A DNA stretch of 61,538 nt, taken from Pseudobutyrivibrio sp. OR37 (GTDB lineage: Bacteria; Bacillota; Clostridia; Lachnospirales; Lachnospiraceae). A program made the position numbers and the translations under genes. The notes under the pieces were generated by a model. That model was given only the letters and a program-made list of their open reading frames with translations. It ran no database searches and had not been told where the DNA came from. Location of the stretch: NCBI RefSeq assembly GCF_900113655.1, contig NZ_FOQF01000023.1:1-61538 (forward strand), given 5' to 3'. This document shows, piece after piece, positions 7,159 to 16,796 of the stretch. Each line of letters opens with the position of its first letter. Positions within the stretch are counted from its first letter, which is position 1.

Positions 7159-9111
7159 ATGATAGAAAAAGATTTTTTAGACAGATATACAAAACAATTA
7201 AGCAATCAACAATTAGAAGCAGTACAGACAGTAGAAGGGCCTGTGCTGCTTCTTGCTGTGCCAGGAAGTGGTAAAACTACAGTGCTTGTTAATAGGCTAG
7301 GCTACATGATTTACTGCAAGGGCATTGCCCCTGAAAACATCCTGACACTTACATATACAGTGGCTGCCACAAAGGATATGGCCACGCGTTTTACACACAT
7401 CTTCGGGGAAGAGCTTTCAGGCAGACTAGAGTTTAGAACCATCAACGGCATCTGTGCCAAGATAATTGCCTACTATGGAAGAATGATTGGAAAGACTTCC
7501 TTCGAACTATGTAGCGATGAAAAGTTTACAGGGCAGCTTCTTACAAACATATATCTGAATGTTGAACAGGATTATCCCACAGAAAGTGATATTAAGGGGC
7601 TTCGCACGTTGATTACATATTGCAAAAATATGTATCTAAATGCTGATGAGATTAAGAAGCTGGGTAAGGATAATGATATAGATTTATATCGTATTTACGA
7701 ACTGTATAATGCCAAGCTTAAAGAGCAAAGTATGATGGATTATGATGATCAGATGATTTATGCCTACAAAATCCTGAAGGGCTCAACTGTTACATTAAAG
7801 TATTTTCAGGACATATACAGATACATCTGCGTGGATGAGGCTCAGGATACATCAAAGATTCAGCACATGATAATCTCCCTGCTTGCAGGAGCAAAGGGGA
7901 ACCTTTTCATGGTAGGTGATGAGGATCAAAGTATCTACGGATTTAGAGCTGCATATCCAGATGCTCTTCTTAATTTTGAGAAGGAGCATCCAGGGGCAAA
8001 GGTGTTGGTGATGGACAAAAACTATCGTTCTAATGCAAGGATAGTAGAGGCTGCAGATATATTTATCCAGCACAACAAGGAGCGCCATGCCAAGCATATA
8101 TGCGCTACCAAATCAGCTGCAAGCGATATTAATTATGTCTCAATAGCAAGGGAGGCTCAGTACAGCTATCTTATGAAGGTGGCTGAAAATCCAGCCACAA
8201 GGACAGCAGTGCTATATAGAGATAACGAAAGCGTACTTCCACTGGTGGATTTGTTAGAACGAAACAATGTCCCTTACAACATTAAAAGCGCTGACCTGAC
8301 CTTTTTCAGTAATCGCGTGGTAATTGATATTGTAAATATGCTCAGATTTGCCTTCGTTCCTATGGATGAAGAGCTTTTCATGAAGATATATTTCAAGTTT
8401 CAGGCTTATATCAAAAAGACTGATGCAATCGCCATGTGCCAGCTGGCGGAAGCAAATCACAGCGGTATATTGGATGCAGCAGAGCTTGTAAATATGAACC
8501 CTCACGTGCTGGGAAACTGTCGCTCATTAAGAACTCATTTCAAAAACATGGCAAATGAGAATCCATACAAAGCCATTAATAGAATTGAAAACTTTATGGG
8601 TTACGGCGATTACCTTGGGGATAACAACATCGACACTAATAAAATCTTCATACTAAAACAGCTTGCCAAGCAGGAAAAGGATATTCCGTCATTCCTTAAT
8701 CGTCTGTCTGTATTAAGACAGCTGCTTATGGAAAAGAAGAATGACCCAGGCACAAAGTTTATCCTATCTACCATCCATTCCAGCAAGGGATTAGAGTACG
8801 ATTCGGTAATATTAATGGATGTATTAAATGGAGTATTTCCTAACAAGGTTCTAAGAAAACACACCAAGGCAACTCCTCAGGAGAAGAAGGATTACGAGGA
8901 GGAGCGCAGAATCTTTTACGTGGGAATGACCAGGGCCAGGGAGCATTTGACAATATTCAAATACAAGGACAGACCATCAGCCTTTTTGAAGGAATTGTCA
9001 AATAAGCAGGAAATTCCAGAGGAAATGCTAGAAAGCAAGCCGGCCAATACCTATTCGGCCACCCAGGCTACCTCTTATCTACAAAGAATGATGAGAAATT
9101 CACAGAAATAA
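7159..9111 (+). CDS. UvrD/Rep-family SF1A DNA helicase
   Basis: All superfamily 1A helicase motifs are present in order: VPGSGKTTVLVNRL (Walker A), CVDEAQDTSKIQHM (Walker B), GDEDQSIYGFRAA, MDKNYRSNARIVEA, TIHSSKGLEYDSVILMDV and RIFYVGMTRAREHL. At about 650 residues it is shorter than PcrA, and the C-terminal RNA-polymerase-binding tail is not evident, so it is better called UvrD-like than PcrA. ATG 7159 directly follows the previous stop; an in-frame TTG at 7150 would give three more residues and an 8-base overlap. Probably cotranscribed with the LytTR operon. Confidence 0.9.
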   Translation: MIEKDFLDRYTKQLSNQQLEAVQTVEGPVLLLAVPGSGKTTVLVNRLGYMIYCKGIAPENILTLTYTVAATKDMATRFTHIFGEELSGRLEFRTINGICAKIIAYYGRMIGKTSFELCSDEKFTGQLLTNIYLNVEQDYPTESDIKGLRTLITYCKNMYLNADEIKKLGKDNDIDLYRIYELYNAKLKEQSMMDYDDQMIYAYKILKGSTVTLKYFQDIYRYICVDEAQDTSKIQHMIISLLAGAKGNLFMVGDEDQSIYGFRAAYPDALLNFEKEHPGAKVLVMDKNYRSNARIVEAADIFIQHNKERHAKHICATKSAASDINYVSIAREAQYSYLMKVAENPATRTAVLYRDNESVLPLVDLLERNNVPYNIKSADLTFFSNRVVIDIVNMLRFAFVPMDEELFMKIYFKFQAYIKKTDAIAMCQLAEANHSGILDAAELVNMNPHVLGNCRSLRTHFKNMANENPYKAINRIENFMGYGDYLGDNNIDTNKIFILKQLAKQEKDIPSFLNRLSVLRQLLMEKKNDPGTKFILSTIHSSKGLEYDSVILMDVLNGVFPNKVLRKHTKATPQEKKDYEEERRIFYVGMTRAREHLTIFKYKDRPSAFLKELSNKQEIPEEMLESKPANTYSATQATSYLQRMMRNSQK

Positions 9112-9169
9112 ACCTCAAAATATGTTATTATGATGTTAACTGGCAATGTATTGTAGAAGGAGGATTATT

Positions 9170-9712
9170 ATGGCGGAAAACAAGTATGCAGGAACCAAGA
9201 CAGAAAAGAATCTTTGGGAAGCTTTTGCAGGCGAATCAATGGCAAGAAATAAGTACACTTATTTCGCATCGGTAGCAAAGAAAGCTGGCTATGAGCAGAT
9301 AGCAGCTTTATTCCTTAAGACAGCTGACAATGAAAAAGAGCATGCTAAGCTATGGTTCAAGGCTTTGGGGGAAGTTGGGGATACACCTACCAATCTTTTG
9401 CATGCAGCAGAAGGCGAAAATGCTGAGTGGACTGATATGTACGATAGAATGGCCAAGGAAGCTGAAGAAGAAGGTTTCCCAGAGCTTGCAGCCCAGTTCA
9501 GAGGGGTTGCAGCCATCGAAAAGGCACATGAAGAAAGATACCGTAAGCTTTTGCATAATGTGGAAGCCATGGAAGTCTTTAAGAAGAGTGGCGTAACCAT
9601 GTGGGAGTGCCGCAACTGTGGTCACATTGTTGTGGGCGTAGAGGCTCCTGAGGTTTGTCCGGTTTGTAAACATCCTCAGTCTTACTTCGAAGTAAGAGAA
9701 GAAAATTATTAA
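9170..9712 (+). CDS. rbr: rubrerythrin
   Basis: This 180-residue protein has the two-domain layout of rubrerythrin: an N-terminal four-helix di-iron domain with [23 protein letters not shown] and [14 protein letters not shown], and a C-terminal rubredoxin-like domain with WECRNCGH and [13 protein letters not shown] supplying four cysteines. It reduces hydrogen peroxide in anaerobes using electrons from NAD(P)H-linked carriers. ATG 9170 was chosen because GAAGGAGG lies just upstream; an in-frame ATG at 9146 lacks one. It is monocistronic, ending in a bidirectional terminator. Confidence 0.95.
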   Translation: MAENKYAGTKTEKNLWEAFAGESMARNKYTYFASVAKKAGYEQIAALFLKTADNEKEHAKLWFKALGEVGDTPTNLLHAAEGENAEWTDMYDRMAKEAEEEGFPELAAQFRGVAAIEKAHEERYRKLLHNVEAMEVFKKSGVTMWECRNCGHIVVGVEAPEVCPVCKHPQSYFEVREENY

Positions 9713-9727
9713 TACAAGAATTAACAA

Positions 9728-9757
9728 AGAGCTAAGGCCTATACAGGTCTTAGCTCT
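9728..9757. terminator. bidirectional terminator between convergent genes
   Basis: AGAGCTAAGGCCT (9728-9740) pairs with AGGTCTTAGCTCT (9745-9757) with one G-T pair. It serves rubrerythrin on the + strand and overlaps the last codons and stop of the PHP gene on the - strand. Confidence 0.75.
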
Positions 9758-10509
9758 ATTACGTTATCGCCATATATAATGTTGTTCTTGTTAAGGAAAT
9801 CTACAAATCCAGGTAAGCTTTCAGGCTGCATTACATCTCTTGGAGCGTGGGCATCGCAGCCGATTACAAATTTTGCACCCATCTGCGACGCCAGGCTAAA
9901 GAATCTGTCGCAAGGATAGTTGCGGCCTGTGGCAAAGCCCAGCATATTTACCTCTAGTGGAATGTTCATATCAATAGCAGTTTGAATTACAGGACGCATG
10001 TGCATCTGGAATACATCTTCGTCACCAACATAATTGATTAAATCAGGATGTGCCAAATATGAGAAGAGGCCTGTTTGCATTCCTTCGATAGTAAGGGCTG
10101 CGTAATCAATAAGGTTTTGCTCATCTTCTGTCATAGCCCCTGAATAAAATCCTGTGATTTCATCTGGGACAAAATGCTGTCCCTGAATGATATAGTCCAA
10201 AGGGAACTGACGTAGATAGTTAATTAGCTTGTCGAAATATTTGTGTGTATATTCCACTTCATATCCGATTAAAATCTGAATATCGTCTTTATATTCATCT
10301 TTTAACTTTTGTAAAGTCTGGGTATAATTTTCCACCTCGGACATTTTCATACGGATATGAGATTCGTAGGTATCAGGGTATGGCTGAGGCACATGGTCCG
10401 AAATACCGTAGATTTTAAAGCCTGCAGCGATGGCTGATTCGATATACTCACGCTCTGTACCGCTGGCGTGATTGCACCTAACTGTGTGTGAATGGTAATT
10501 AGCTAACAT
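9739..10509 (-). CDS. PHP-domain phosphatase, HisK/HisJ-like
   Basis: The 256-residue protein belongs to the PHP metallophosphoesterase family close to histidinol-phosphatase HisK. Metal-binding motifs are visible: NYHSHTVRCNHASGTEREY at the N-terminus, YGISDHVP, YEVEYTHKY, LAHPDLI and VIGCDAHAPRDV. No other histidine biosynthesis gene is nearby, so the substrate may be histidinol phosphate or another sugar or alcohol phosphate. Start 10509 was chosen because TTGGAGG lies upstream at the right distance; the longer TTG start at 10524 would be read from inside that ribosome site. Confidence 0.85.
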   Translation of the reverse strand: MLANYHSHTVRCNHASGTEREYIESAIAAGFKIYGISDHVPQPYPDTYESHIRMKMSEVENYTQTLQKLKDEYKDDIQILIGYEVEYTHKYFDKLINYLRQFPLDYIIQGQHFVPDEITGFYSGAMTEDEQNLIDYAALTIEGMQTGLFSYLAHPDLINYVGDEDVFQMHMRPVIQTAIDMNIPLEVNMLGFATGRNYPCDRFFSLASQMGAKFVIGCDAHAPRDVMQPESLPGFVDFLNKNNIIYGDNVIELRPV

Positions 10510-10637
10510 TATGAAATCCTCCAAATATCATAAATAATAGCACAATAGTGACAAGTTTGCATTTGCTCAGAGAAAAGAGGATAAAAAATGACTACAGACT
10601 GAATAATTATCCAATGTTCAGAATATTTTATTTAAGA

Positions 10638-10768
10638 TTTAATTTTCGGGAAAAATGTAGTATAATAGCCTTCGTCGCTGTACGGTGTAAAAGTTTACAG
10701 TGCTAAAGTCTTGTAGGCTCTGTCTACAAAATAGAGACTGATACGATAAATAGAGGGAGGATAATTAA
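10638..10768 (+). promoter_or_regulatory. promoter and structured leader of the APC permease
   Basis: TATAAT at 10661-10666 with a weak TTTAAT at 10638-10643 gives a plausible promoter. The following leader of about 100 bases contains two small inverted repeats: GTAAA/TTTAC at 10687-10698, and TTGTAG/CTACAA at 10711-10729 enclosed by AGTCT/AGACT (10707-10739). GGGAGG precedes the ATG at 10769. I recognise no riboswitch class. Confidence 0.4.
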
Positions 10769-12187
10769 ATGGATTCTAAACGTATCAAATGGTCCACACT
10801 TGCATTTATGGCATTTTCGACAGTATGGGGATTCGGAAATGTATTAAATGGATTTATTTACTTCAACGGTATCCAGAGTATTTTCAGCTGGATTCTCATG
10901 TTTGCTCTTTACTTTGTACCATATGCACTTATGGTAGGTGAGCTTGGTTCTGCATTCAAGACATCAGGTGGTGGTGTCAGCTCATGGATTTTCGGAACTA
11001 CAGGAGCAAAGGCAGCTTACTATGCCGGATGGACATACTGGGCATGCCACATTACTTACATCGCTTCTAAGTCATCAGGTGGCTTAAAGGCTCTTAGCTG
11101 GGCAGTTTTCAGAAATGGTGAAACATACGATAGCTTCCCAACACTTGCAGTTCAGCTTGTAACATTCGCTATTTTACTTGTATTCTGCTATGTTGCTTCA
11201 CGTGGTCTTAACCCACTTAAGAAGCTTGCAACTATCGCTGGTACATCTATGTTTGTAATGTCTATTCTTTACATCCTTATGATGTTTGCAGCACCTGCAA
11301 TCAACCCACATGCAGCATACGTTCCAATGGAATTTACAGCAAAGACACTTATTCCATCATTCAACGTTAAGTACTTTACATCACTTTCTATCCTTGTATT
11401 CGCAGTAGGCGGATGTGAGAAGATTTCTCCATACGTTAACAAGGTAGAAAACCCATCAAAGGGATTCCCTAAGGCAATGATTACACTTGCTGTTATGGTT
11501 ATGGTATGTGCTATCCTTGGTACAATCGCTATGGGTATGATGTTTGATCCAGCTGATGTTAATGCTAACTTCGATGCATACAACTCAAACGGTTCTTACT
11601 GGGCATTCCAGAGACTTGGTGAGTACTATCATGTTGGTAACGCTATCATGATTATCTATGCACTTTGCAATGCAATCGGTCAGCTTTCAACACTTGTTAT
11701 TTCTATCGATGCACCACTTCGTATGCTTCTTGATAACGAAGATGCTAGAGAGTTCATCCCTTCTAAGCTTCTTAAGAAGAACGATGCAGGCGCTTATGTA
11801 AATGGTATCAAGATGGTAGCAGTTCTTTCAGGTGCAATCATCCTTATCCAGTCATTCGTTCCTGGTGCAGCTGTAGTTCTTAAGCAGCTTACAAAGCTTA
11901 ACTCAGTATGTATGCCACTTCGTTACCTTTGGGTATTCTTCGCATACATCATGCTTCGTAAGGCTGGTGAGAAGTTCAATCCTGAGTACAAGTTCGTTAA
12001 GAATCAGGCTGTAGCAATCTTCGCAGGTTGCTGGTGCTTCTTCGTAACAGCAGCTAGCTGCTTACTTGGTATGTATGTAGAGGGCGATTTATTCAACACA
12101 TTCCTCAACATCCTTACACCAATCGTACTTGCAGCACTTGGCGTAATCTTACCAATGATCGCTAAGAGAGAGCAGTCTAATCAGTAA
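10769..12187 (+). CDS. APC-superfamily amino acid permease
   Basis: A 472-residue transporter with about twelve membrane helices. The N-terminal SVTWG-like part (FSTVWGFGNVLNGFIYF), VGELGSAFKTSGGGVSSWIF and FAVGGCEKISPYVNKVENP are typical of the amino acid-polyamine-organocation superfamily, in the glutamate/GABA antiporter-like branch. Substrate cannot be read from the sequence. Codons are strongly biased toward a few highly used ones (CTT, GGT, ATC), suggesting high expression. Its 3' end overlaps the convergent AraC gene by 11 bases. Confidence 0.85.
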   Translation: MDSKRIKWSTLAFMAFSTVWGFGNVLNGFIYFNGIQSIFSWILMFALYFVPYALMVGELGSAFKTSGGGVSSWIFGTTGAKAAYYAGWTYWACHITYIASKSSGGLKALSWAVFRNGETYDSFPTLAVQLVTFAILLVFCYVASRGLNPLKKLATIAGTSMFVMSILYILMMFAAPAINPHAAYVPMEFTAKTLIPSFNVKYFTSLSILVFAVGGCEKISPYVNKVENPSKGFPKAMITLAVMVMVCAILGTIAMGMMFDPADVNANFDAYNSNGSYWAFQRLGEYYHVGNAIMIIYALCNAIGQLSTLVISIDAPLRMLLDNEDAREFIPSKLLKKNDAGAYVNGIKMVAVLSGAIILIQSFVPGAAVVLKQLTKLNSVCMPLRYLWVFFAYIMLRKAGEKFNPEYKFVKNQAVAIFAGCWCFFVTAASCLLGMYVEGDLFNTFLNILTPIVLAALGVILPMIAKREQSNQ

Positions 12188-13013
12188 TACCGTGACGTTT
12201 ACGGTATTCACTTGGTGACATATCTTTATATCTTTTAAAGGCCTTGGAAAATGTAAATGCATCGCAGTATCCAACCATAATAGCAATATTATTGATGGAT
12301 TCAGATGTATTAGATAACAATTCCGAGGCTTTTTTTATTCTGTAGGTGGCAAGATATAGCTGAGGGGTGTACCCCGTGGCGTGCTTGAAAACACGCGTAA
12401 GGTAACTGCGGTTCAGCCCACAGGCTCTTGCAATATCTTCTACATTAATAGGCTCTGAATATTTCAGCTGAATATATCTAATTGCGCTTTTAACATAATT
12501 AAGTCTTGGGTCAATCTCTACTTCTGGTTGTTTATTAACAGATTTGGTGTTTAAGCAATTGAAGAATTCATAAACCTTTGCGTAGCAATAGCATTCTTTA
12601 TCTGCGTTATCATAGATATCATTAATATATTGCTCAAGCTCGCCAGCATCACCAGAAGAAGTAAAAACGGGATTTTCGGCGGTGATGCCTGCACTGGCAA
12701 AAAGCTCAGTGCTTCTTGGCCCATCCACATGAATCCATACATAAGACCAAGGGTCATCCTTATCAGCTTCGTAGTAAGCGGTGCACTTTGCAGGAATCAG
12801 AAATCCCTGGTTAGCATGAATATCAAATCTTTTTCCATCTAATATAAGATACCCTTTCCCAGATATTACATAGTGGAAAATCGTTCTAGTTCTAATAATC
12901 GGACCATAGCTGTAGGATGGTTCACATTTATAACAGCCCACTTCAAATAAATAGAAATCATTTGAACTAGTCATATCAACGAACTTTACCTTATCTACCC
13001 CATTTACATTCAT
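12177..13013 (-). CDS. AraC-family transcriptional regulator of cluster I
   Basis: This 278-residue protein has an N-terminal cupin-like AraC sensing domain (YHVISGKGYLILDGKRFDI-like segment near residues 45-70) and a C-terminal double HTH: VEDIARACGLNRSYLTRVFK and INNIAIMVGYCDAFTFSKAFK with the closing MSPSEYRKRHG. It is divergent from the GH36 gene and probably senses a galactoside or arabinoside. AGGAG lies six bases before the ATG. A perfect palindrome between the divergent genes and a near copy before the binding-protein gene are candidate binding sites. Confidence 0.9.
   Translation of the reverse strand: MNVNGVDKVKFVDMTSSNDFYLFEVGCYKCEPSYSYGPIIRTRTIFHYVISGKGYLILDGKRFDIHANQGFLIPAKCTAYYEADKDDPWSYVWIHVDGPRSTELFASAGITAENPVFTSSGDAGELEQYINDIYDNADKECYCYAKVYEFFNCLNTKSVNKQPEVEIDPRLNYVKSAIRYIQLKYSEPINVEDIARACGLNRSYLTRVFKHATGYTPQLYLATYRIKKASELLSNTSESINNIAIMVGYCDAFTFSKAFKRYKDMSPSEYRKRHGITD
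12186..12208. terminator. hairpin at convergent gene ends
   Basis: AATACCGT (12186-12193) pairs with ACGGTATT (12201-12208). It lies on the stop codon of the permease and inside the 3' end of the AraC gene. T-runs are poor on both sides, so termination is only likely, not certain. Confidence 0.45.
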
Positions 13014-13027
13014 AACATTCTCCTACA

Positions 13028-13044
13028 ATGTCACAAAGTGACAT
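13028..13044. promoter_or_regulatory. candidate AraC operator (perfect palindrome)
   Basis: ATGTCAC-AAA-GTGACAT is a perfect 7+3+7 inverted repeat in the divergent AraC/GH36 intergenic region. Further half-sites are GACAT at 13061-13065 and ATGTCA at 13081-13086. The same core recurs at 15331-15345. Confidence 0.6.
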
Positions 13045-13128
13045 GAATATATAAAATTACGACATCAACATAAAATAGCGATGTCAATATAATGATTATA
13101 GCAAAAATGAAAGAAGCGAGGAGACAAA

Positions 13129-15330
13129 ATGGATATAAAGTTTAATGAGAAGGAAAAACAATTTCATCTTTTTAATTCAAAGATTAGCTACGTAATTGGA
13201 ATATGCCTAGACGGCGAAATCGGCCAGTTGTACTTCGGAAAAAGAATAAATGAAAACCAGGTGGTGCTTGACTATCAGTCTGCAGGCTTGCGTCCTTTGT
13301 GCTGTAACGTAAAGGAAGAGGAAAACTACACTAAGGAGCTGGCTCTTTTAGAATATCCAGCCTTTGGTAACGGAGATTTTAGAGACCCTGCATACGAGAT
13401 TCTCCAGGCAAATGGTTCTAGAGTAACAAATTTAATCTTTAGCAGTTATCGTATTTACGATAGTAAGGAGACTATACCAGGACTTCCTGCTACCTACACA
13501 AATACTGATGATGAAGCAAAGACTCTTGAAATTATCTGCAGGGATGAAGTGGCTGGAATAGAAGCTACATTATATTACACCATTTGGAGAGATTACCCTG
13601 TAGTCTGCCGACACACTAGAATCAAAAATGTGGGTGATGAAGAATTTAAGATAGAGAAAGCTTTAAGCTGCAACCTTGATATTCCTGATATCAATTATGA
13701 GCTGATGCATTTTGAAGGAGCCTGGGGTAGAGAAAGAACACCAATCACACGCGACGTATCCCATGGTATTGCATCAGTGGAAAGCATGCGCGGCCATTCA
13801 AGTGCAAACTACAATCCTTTTGTAATAATGAAGCGCAAGAACACAGACGAGTTTAAGGGCGAGGCTATGGGCTTCAGCCTTGTGTACAGCGGCAATTTCA
13901 CTGTCATGACTCAGGCAGATACCTTCGGAAAGCTTAGATTCAACATGGGCATAAACCCAAAGTGGTTTAGCTGGCCATTGGCTCCACAGGAGTGCTTTGA
14001 TACTCCAGAGGTTATCATTACCTACACTCAGGATGGATTAAATGATTTAAGCCAGAATCTTCACAAGCTGATGAACAACAACCTGGTTAGAAGCTGCTAC
14101 AAAAACAAGCCAAGACCTATCCTTCTAAATAACTGGGAAGCAACAGAGATGGATTTCACAGAAGAGAAAATCCTTCAGATTGCAAAGAAGGGCAAGGAAG
14201 CTGGAGTAGAGCTTTTTGTCCTTGATGATGGTTGGTTTGGAGCAAGAAATGATGACCATGCAGGACTTGGAGACTGGGTAGTAAATACTGACAAGCTTCC
14301 AGAGGGAATCACAGGATTATCTAAGAAGATTAATGACATGGGCCTTAAGTTTGGTCTTTGGATTGAGCCAGAAATGACAAACGAGGATTCCGATATGTAC
14401 AGAGCACATCCGGATTGGGTATTGGCTGCTCCAAACAGAAAGAGAACCTTAGGCCGTCACCAGATGGTGCTTGATTATTCAAAGCCTGAAGTGGTGGACA
14501 ATCTTTACGACCAGCTTTACAAGGTGATTTCCACAGCAAGCATTGATTACATCAAATGGGATATGAACCGTTCTATTACAGAATGCTTTAGCCAGAATCA
14601 TGATGCAAGAGAGCAGGGAACCATCTATCACAAGTACATTCTTGGAGTGTACAGCCTATACGAAAGATTGAAGGCAGCCTTCCCTAATATCCTTTTTGAA
14701 TCATGCGCCAGCGGTGGAGCCAGATTTGACGCAGGAATGCTTTACTATGCACCACAGGCTTGGACATCAGATGATACAGATGGCTACGAGCGTGTAAAGA
14801 TTCAGTATGGCACAAGCTTCGGTTATCCGATTGCATCAATGGGCTCTCACGTATCAGCTTCTCCAAATCTCCAGACAGGAAGAAGCATGAAGATTAAGGA
14901 TAGAGCAAATATTGCTTATTTTGGTACCTTCGGCTACGAGCTGGATTTAAACGAGATTTCCGAGGAGGAATTTGCTGAAGTAAAAGAACAGATAAAGTTC
15001 ATGAAGGAGAATCGCGAGCTGTTCCAGTACGGCACAGTTTATAGATTACAGTCTCCATTTGACCATAACATCGCATCATGGATGGTTGTATCTGAGGATA
15101 AGAAAAAGGCAATCCTTACCACATATAAAAAGGAAAATGTTCCAAACATGGGAATTGAGAAGGTGAAGCTTGCAGGCCTTAATCCTGATTTTAAGTACAC
15201 AATCAACGGTGCAGCTCAGATGTATGGCGACTATTTAATGGAAGCTGGAATATCTATGAGCGAGAAGAACAAATTCTGGTTTGAAAGTGATGGGGATCAT
15301 TCTTCACGTTTGTATGTGCTTGAAGCATAA
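13129..15330 (+). CDS. alpha-galactosidase, glycoside hydrolase family 36
   Basis: A 733-residue GH36 enzyme of normal length for the family, with no signal peptide, so it is cytoplasmic. The N-terminal beta-sandwich precedes a TIM barrel containing FVLDDGWFGARNDD, GLKFGLWIEPEM, YIKWDMNR with the nucleophile Asp478, and ESCASGGARFDAGM followed by WTSDDTD with the acid/base Asp548. It removes terminal alpha-D-galactose from imported oligosaccharides. It heads cluster I and is followed by the importer and a surface hydrolase. GCGAGGAG precedes the ATG. Confidence 0.95.
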   Translation: MDIKFNEKEKQFHLFNSKISYVIGICLDGEIGQLYFGKRINENQVVLDYQSAGLRPLCCNVKEEENYTKELALLEYPAFGNGDFRDPAYEILQANGSRVTNLIFSSYRIYDSKETIPGLPATYTNTDDEAKTLEIICRDEVAGIEATLYYTIWRDYPVVCRHTRIKNVGDEEFKIEKALSCNLDIPDINYELMHFEGAWGRERTPITRDVSHGIASVESMRGHSSANYNPFVIMKRKNTDEFKGEAMGFSLVYSGNFTVMTQADTFGKLRFNMGINPKWFSWPLAPQECFDTPEVIITYTQDGLNDLSQNLHKLMNNNLVRSCYKNKPRPILLNNWEATEMDFTEEKILQIAKKGKEAGVELFVLDDGWFGARNDDHAGLGDWVVNTDKLPEGITGLSKKINDMGLKFGLWIEPEMTNEDSDMYRAHPDWVLAAPNRKRTLGRHQMVLDYSKPEVVDNLYDQLYKVISTASIDYIKWDMNRSITECFSQNHDAREQGTIYHKYILGVYSLYERLKAAFPNILFESCASGGARFDAGMLYYAPQAWTSDDTDGYERVKIQYGTSFGYPIASMGSHVSASPNLQTGRSMKIKDRANIAYFGTFGYELDLNEISEEEFAEVKEQIKFMKENRELFQYGTVYRLQSPFDHNIASWMVVSEDKKKAILTTYKKENVPNMGIEKVKLAGLNPDFKYTINGAAQMYGDYLMEAGISMSEKNKFWFESDGDHSSRLYVLEA

Positions 15331-15345
15331 GTCACAAATTGACAT
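15331..15345. promoter_or_regulatory. second candidate AraC operator with -35-like box
   Basis: GTCACAAATTGACAT matches the palindrome at 13028-13044 at all but one base of the shared 15-base core (AAAG versus AAAT). TTGACA at 15339-15344 inside it could serve as a -35 box for the binding-protein gene, but no good -10 is seen at 17 bases. Confidence 0.5.
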
Positions 15346-15444
15346 CTTTAGGAAAAAGAAATCCATACAAACTAGGGTTAAATGAAGCTAATATGAAAAT
15401 ATCTTCAGAGAGGCTAAATATATTATAGAGGGAGGTTTTTTAGC

Positions 15445-16764
15445 ATGAAGGCGAAGAAATTAATTAGTCTGTTACTGAGTTCAGTAATGGCAATGTCGAT
15501 GGTGGCATGCGGCGGTGCTGCAGACACATCATCAACAGAAGAAACAGCGGATTCTACTGCTACAGAAACAGAGGCAATGAAGGGAAGCGTTGAAGGAGAG
15601 CTTACTGTTTCAATCTGGGATGAAAACCAGAGAAAAGGACTACAGGAAATCATTGATGAATGGTCAGCACAGTCAGGGGTAAAGGCTACTATTCAGGTTG
15701 TAGGCTGGGATGATTATTGGACACTTCTAGAGGCAGGTGCTTCTGGTGGAGAATTACCTGATGTATTCTGGATGCATTCAAATCAGGCACAGAAATACAT
15801 GGAAAACGATATGCTCATGGATTTAACAGACAAAATCGCAGCGAGCGATAAGATTGACATGGGCAACTACTATGAAGGTATCGTAAACCTATATCAGTCA
15901 AACGGTAAGCAGTACGCAGTTCCAAAGGATATCGATACAATCGCACTTTGGTACAACAAGACAATCTTTGATGAGATGGGCGTTGCTTATCCAGATGATA
16001 CATGGACATGGGATGATTTCGTAGATGCTGCAGCAAAGCTTACAAATGATGAGCATTGGGGATATGCTATTGCACCATCTAACAACCAGGATTCATTCTA
16101 CAACGCAGTTTATTCTATGGGCGGAGAAATCATCAGCGATGACAAGAAGTCATCAGGCTATGACAATCCAAACACAGTTAAGGCAATCAAGATGTTCGTA
16201 GATATGGTTCAGGCAGGTTCTTGCCCAGATCTTAACACAATTTCTGAGTCAGCAGCAGATGTACTTTTCGAGTCAGGCAAGGTTGCTATGGTAACACAGG
16301 GCTCTTGGATGGTAGCAGCATTCAAGGATAACGAATACACAGCAGCAAACTGTGATGTTGCAGTTCTTCCAAAGGATGCTACAACAGGCAAGAGAGTATC
16401 TATTTACAATGGTTTAGGTTGGGCTGCTTCAGCTAACACAAAGAACCCAGACGCTGCATGGTCTCTTATCGAGTGGCTAGGTAGCAAGGAGATGCAGGAG
16501 AAGCAGGCCGAGCTTGGTGTTACAATGTCAGCTTATGAAGGCTGCTCAGACCTTTGGGTAAACTGCACAGACGTATTTGATCTTAACGGTCACATGAAGA
16601 TGCTTGATGCAGATTTAGTATTCAGACCATATTCTAAGTACACAACAGTTTGGGAGGATATGCAGACAGAAAAACTCAAGGAAGCTTGGACAGGTGACAA
16701 GGATGTTGAGACTGTTTGCAAGGAAATCTGCGACAGCATGAATCAGACTCTCAGCGAGGAGTAA
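15445..16764 (+). CDS. CUT1-type sugar ABC transporter substrate-binding lipoprotein (cluster I)
   Basis: A 439-residue exported lipoprotein: basic N-terminus, hydrophobic core and lipobox MVAC at residues 19-22 region, then a Ser/Thr/Glu-rich spacer. The mature part is a family 1 solute-binding protein (LTVSIWDENQRKGLQEI, PDVFWMHSNQAQKYMEND, KYAVPKDIDTIALWYNK-type pattern). It captures an oligosaccharide for the two permeases that follow. GGGAGG precedes the ATG. A hairpin element lies between it and the first permease gene, which may favour higher expression of the binding protein. Confidence 0.93.
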   Translation: MKAKKLISLLLSSVMAMSMVACGGAADTSSTEETADSTATETEAMKGSVEGELTVSIWDENQRKGLQEIIDEWSAQSGVKATIQVVGWDDYWTLLEAGASGGELPDVFWMHSNQAQKYMENDMLMDLTDKIAASDKIDMGNYYEGIVNLYQSNGKQYAVPKDIDTIALWYNKTIFDEMGVAYPDDTWTWDDFVDAAAKLTNDEHWGYAIAPSNNQDSFYNAVYSMGGEIISDDKKSSGYDNPNTVKAIKMFVDMVQAGSCPDLNTISESAADVLFESGKVAMVTQGSWMVAAFKDNEYTAANCDVAVLPKDATTGKRVSIYNGLGWAASANTKNPDAAWSLIEWLGSKEMQEKQAELGVTMSAYEGCSDLWVNCTDVFDLNGHMKMLDADLVFRPYSKYTTVWEDMQTEKLKEAWTGDKDVETVCKEICDSMNQTLSEE

Positions 16765-16796
16765 CTTTTTTCTTCTTCATATTGTTAAATAAAGGT

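Noticed and set aside
9289-9727. Two long minus-strand open frames over rubrerythrin
   Set aside because: They lie opposite a clearly conserved gene, lack ribosome sites and show no family features.
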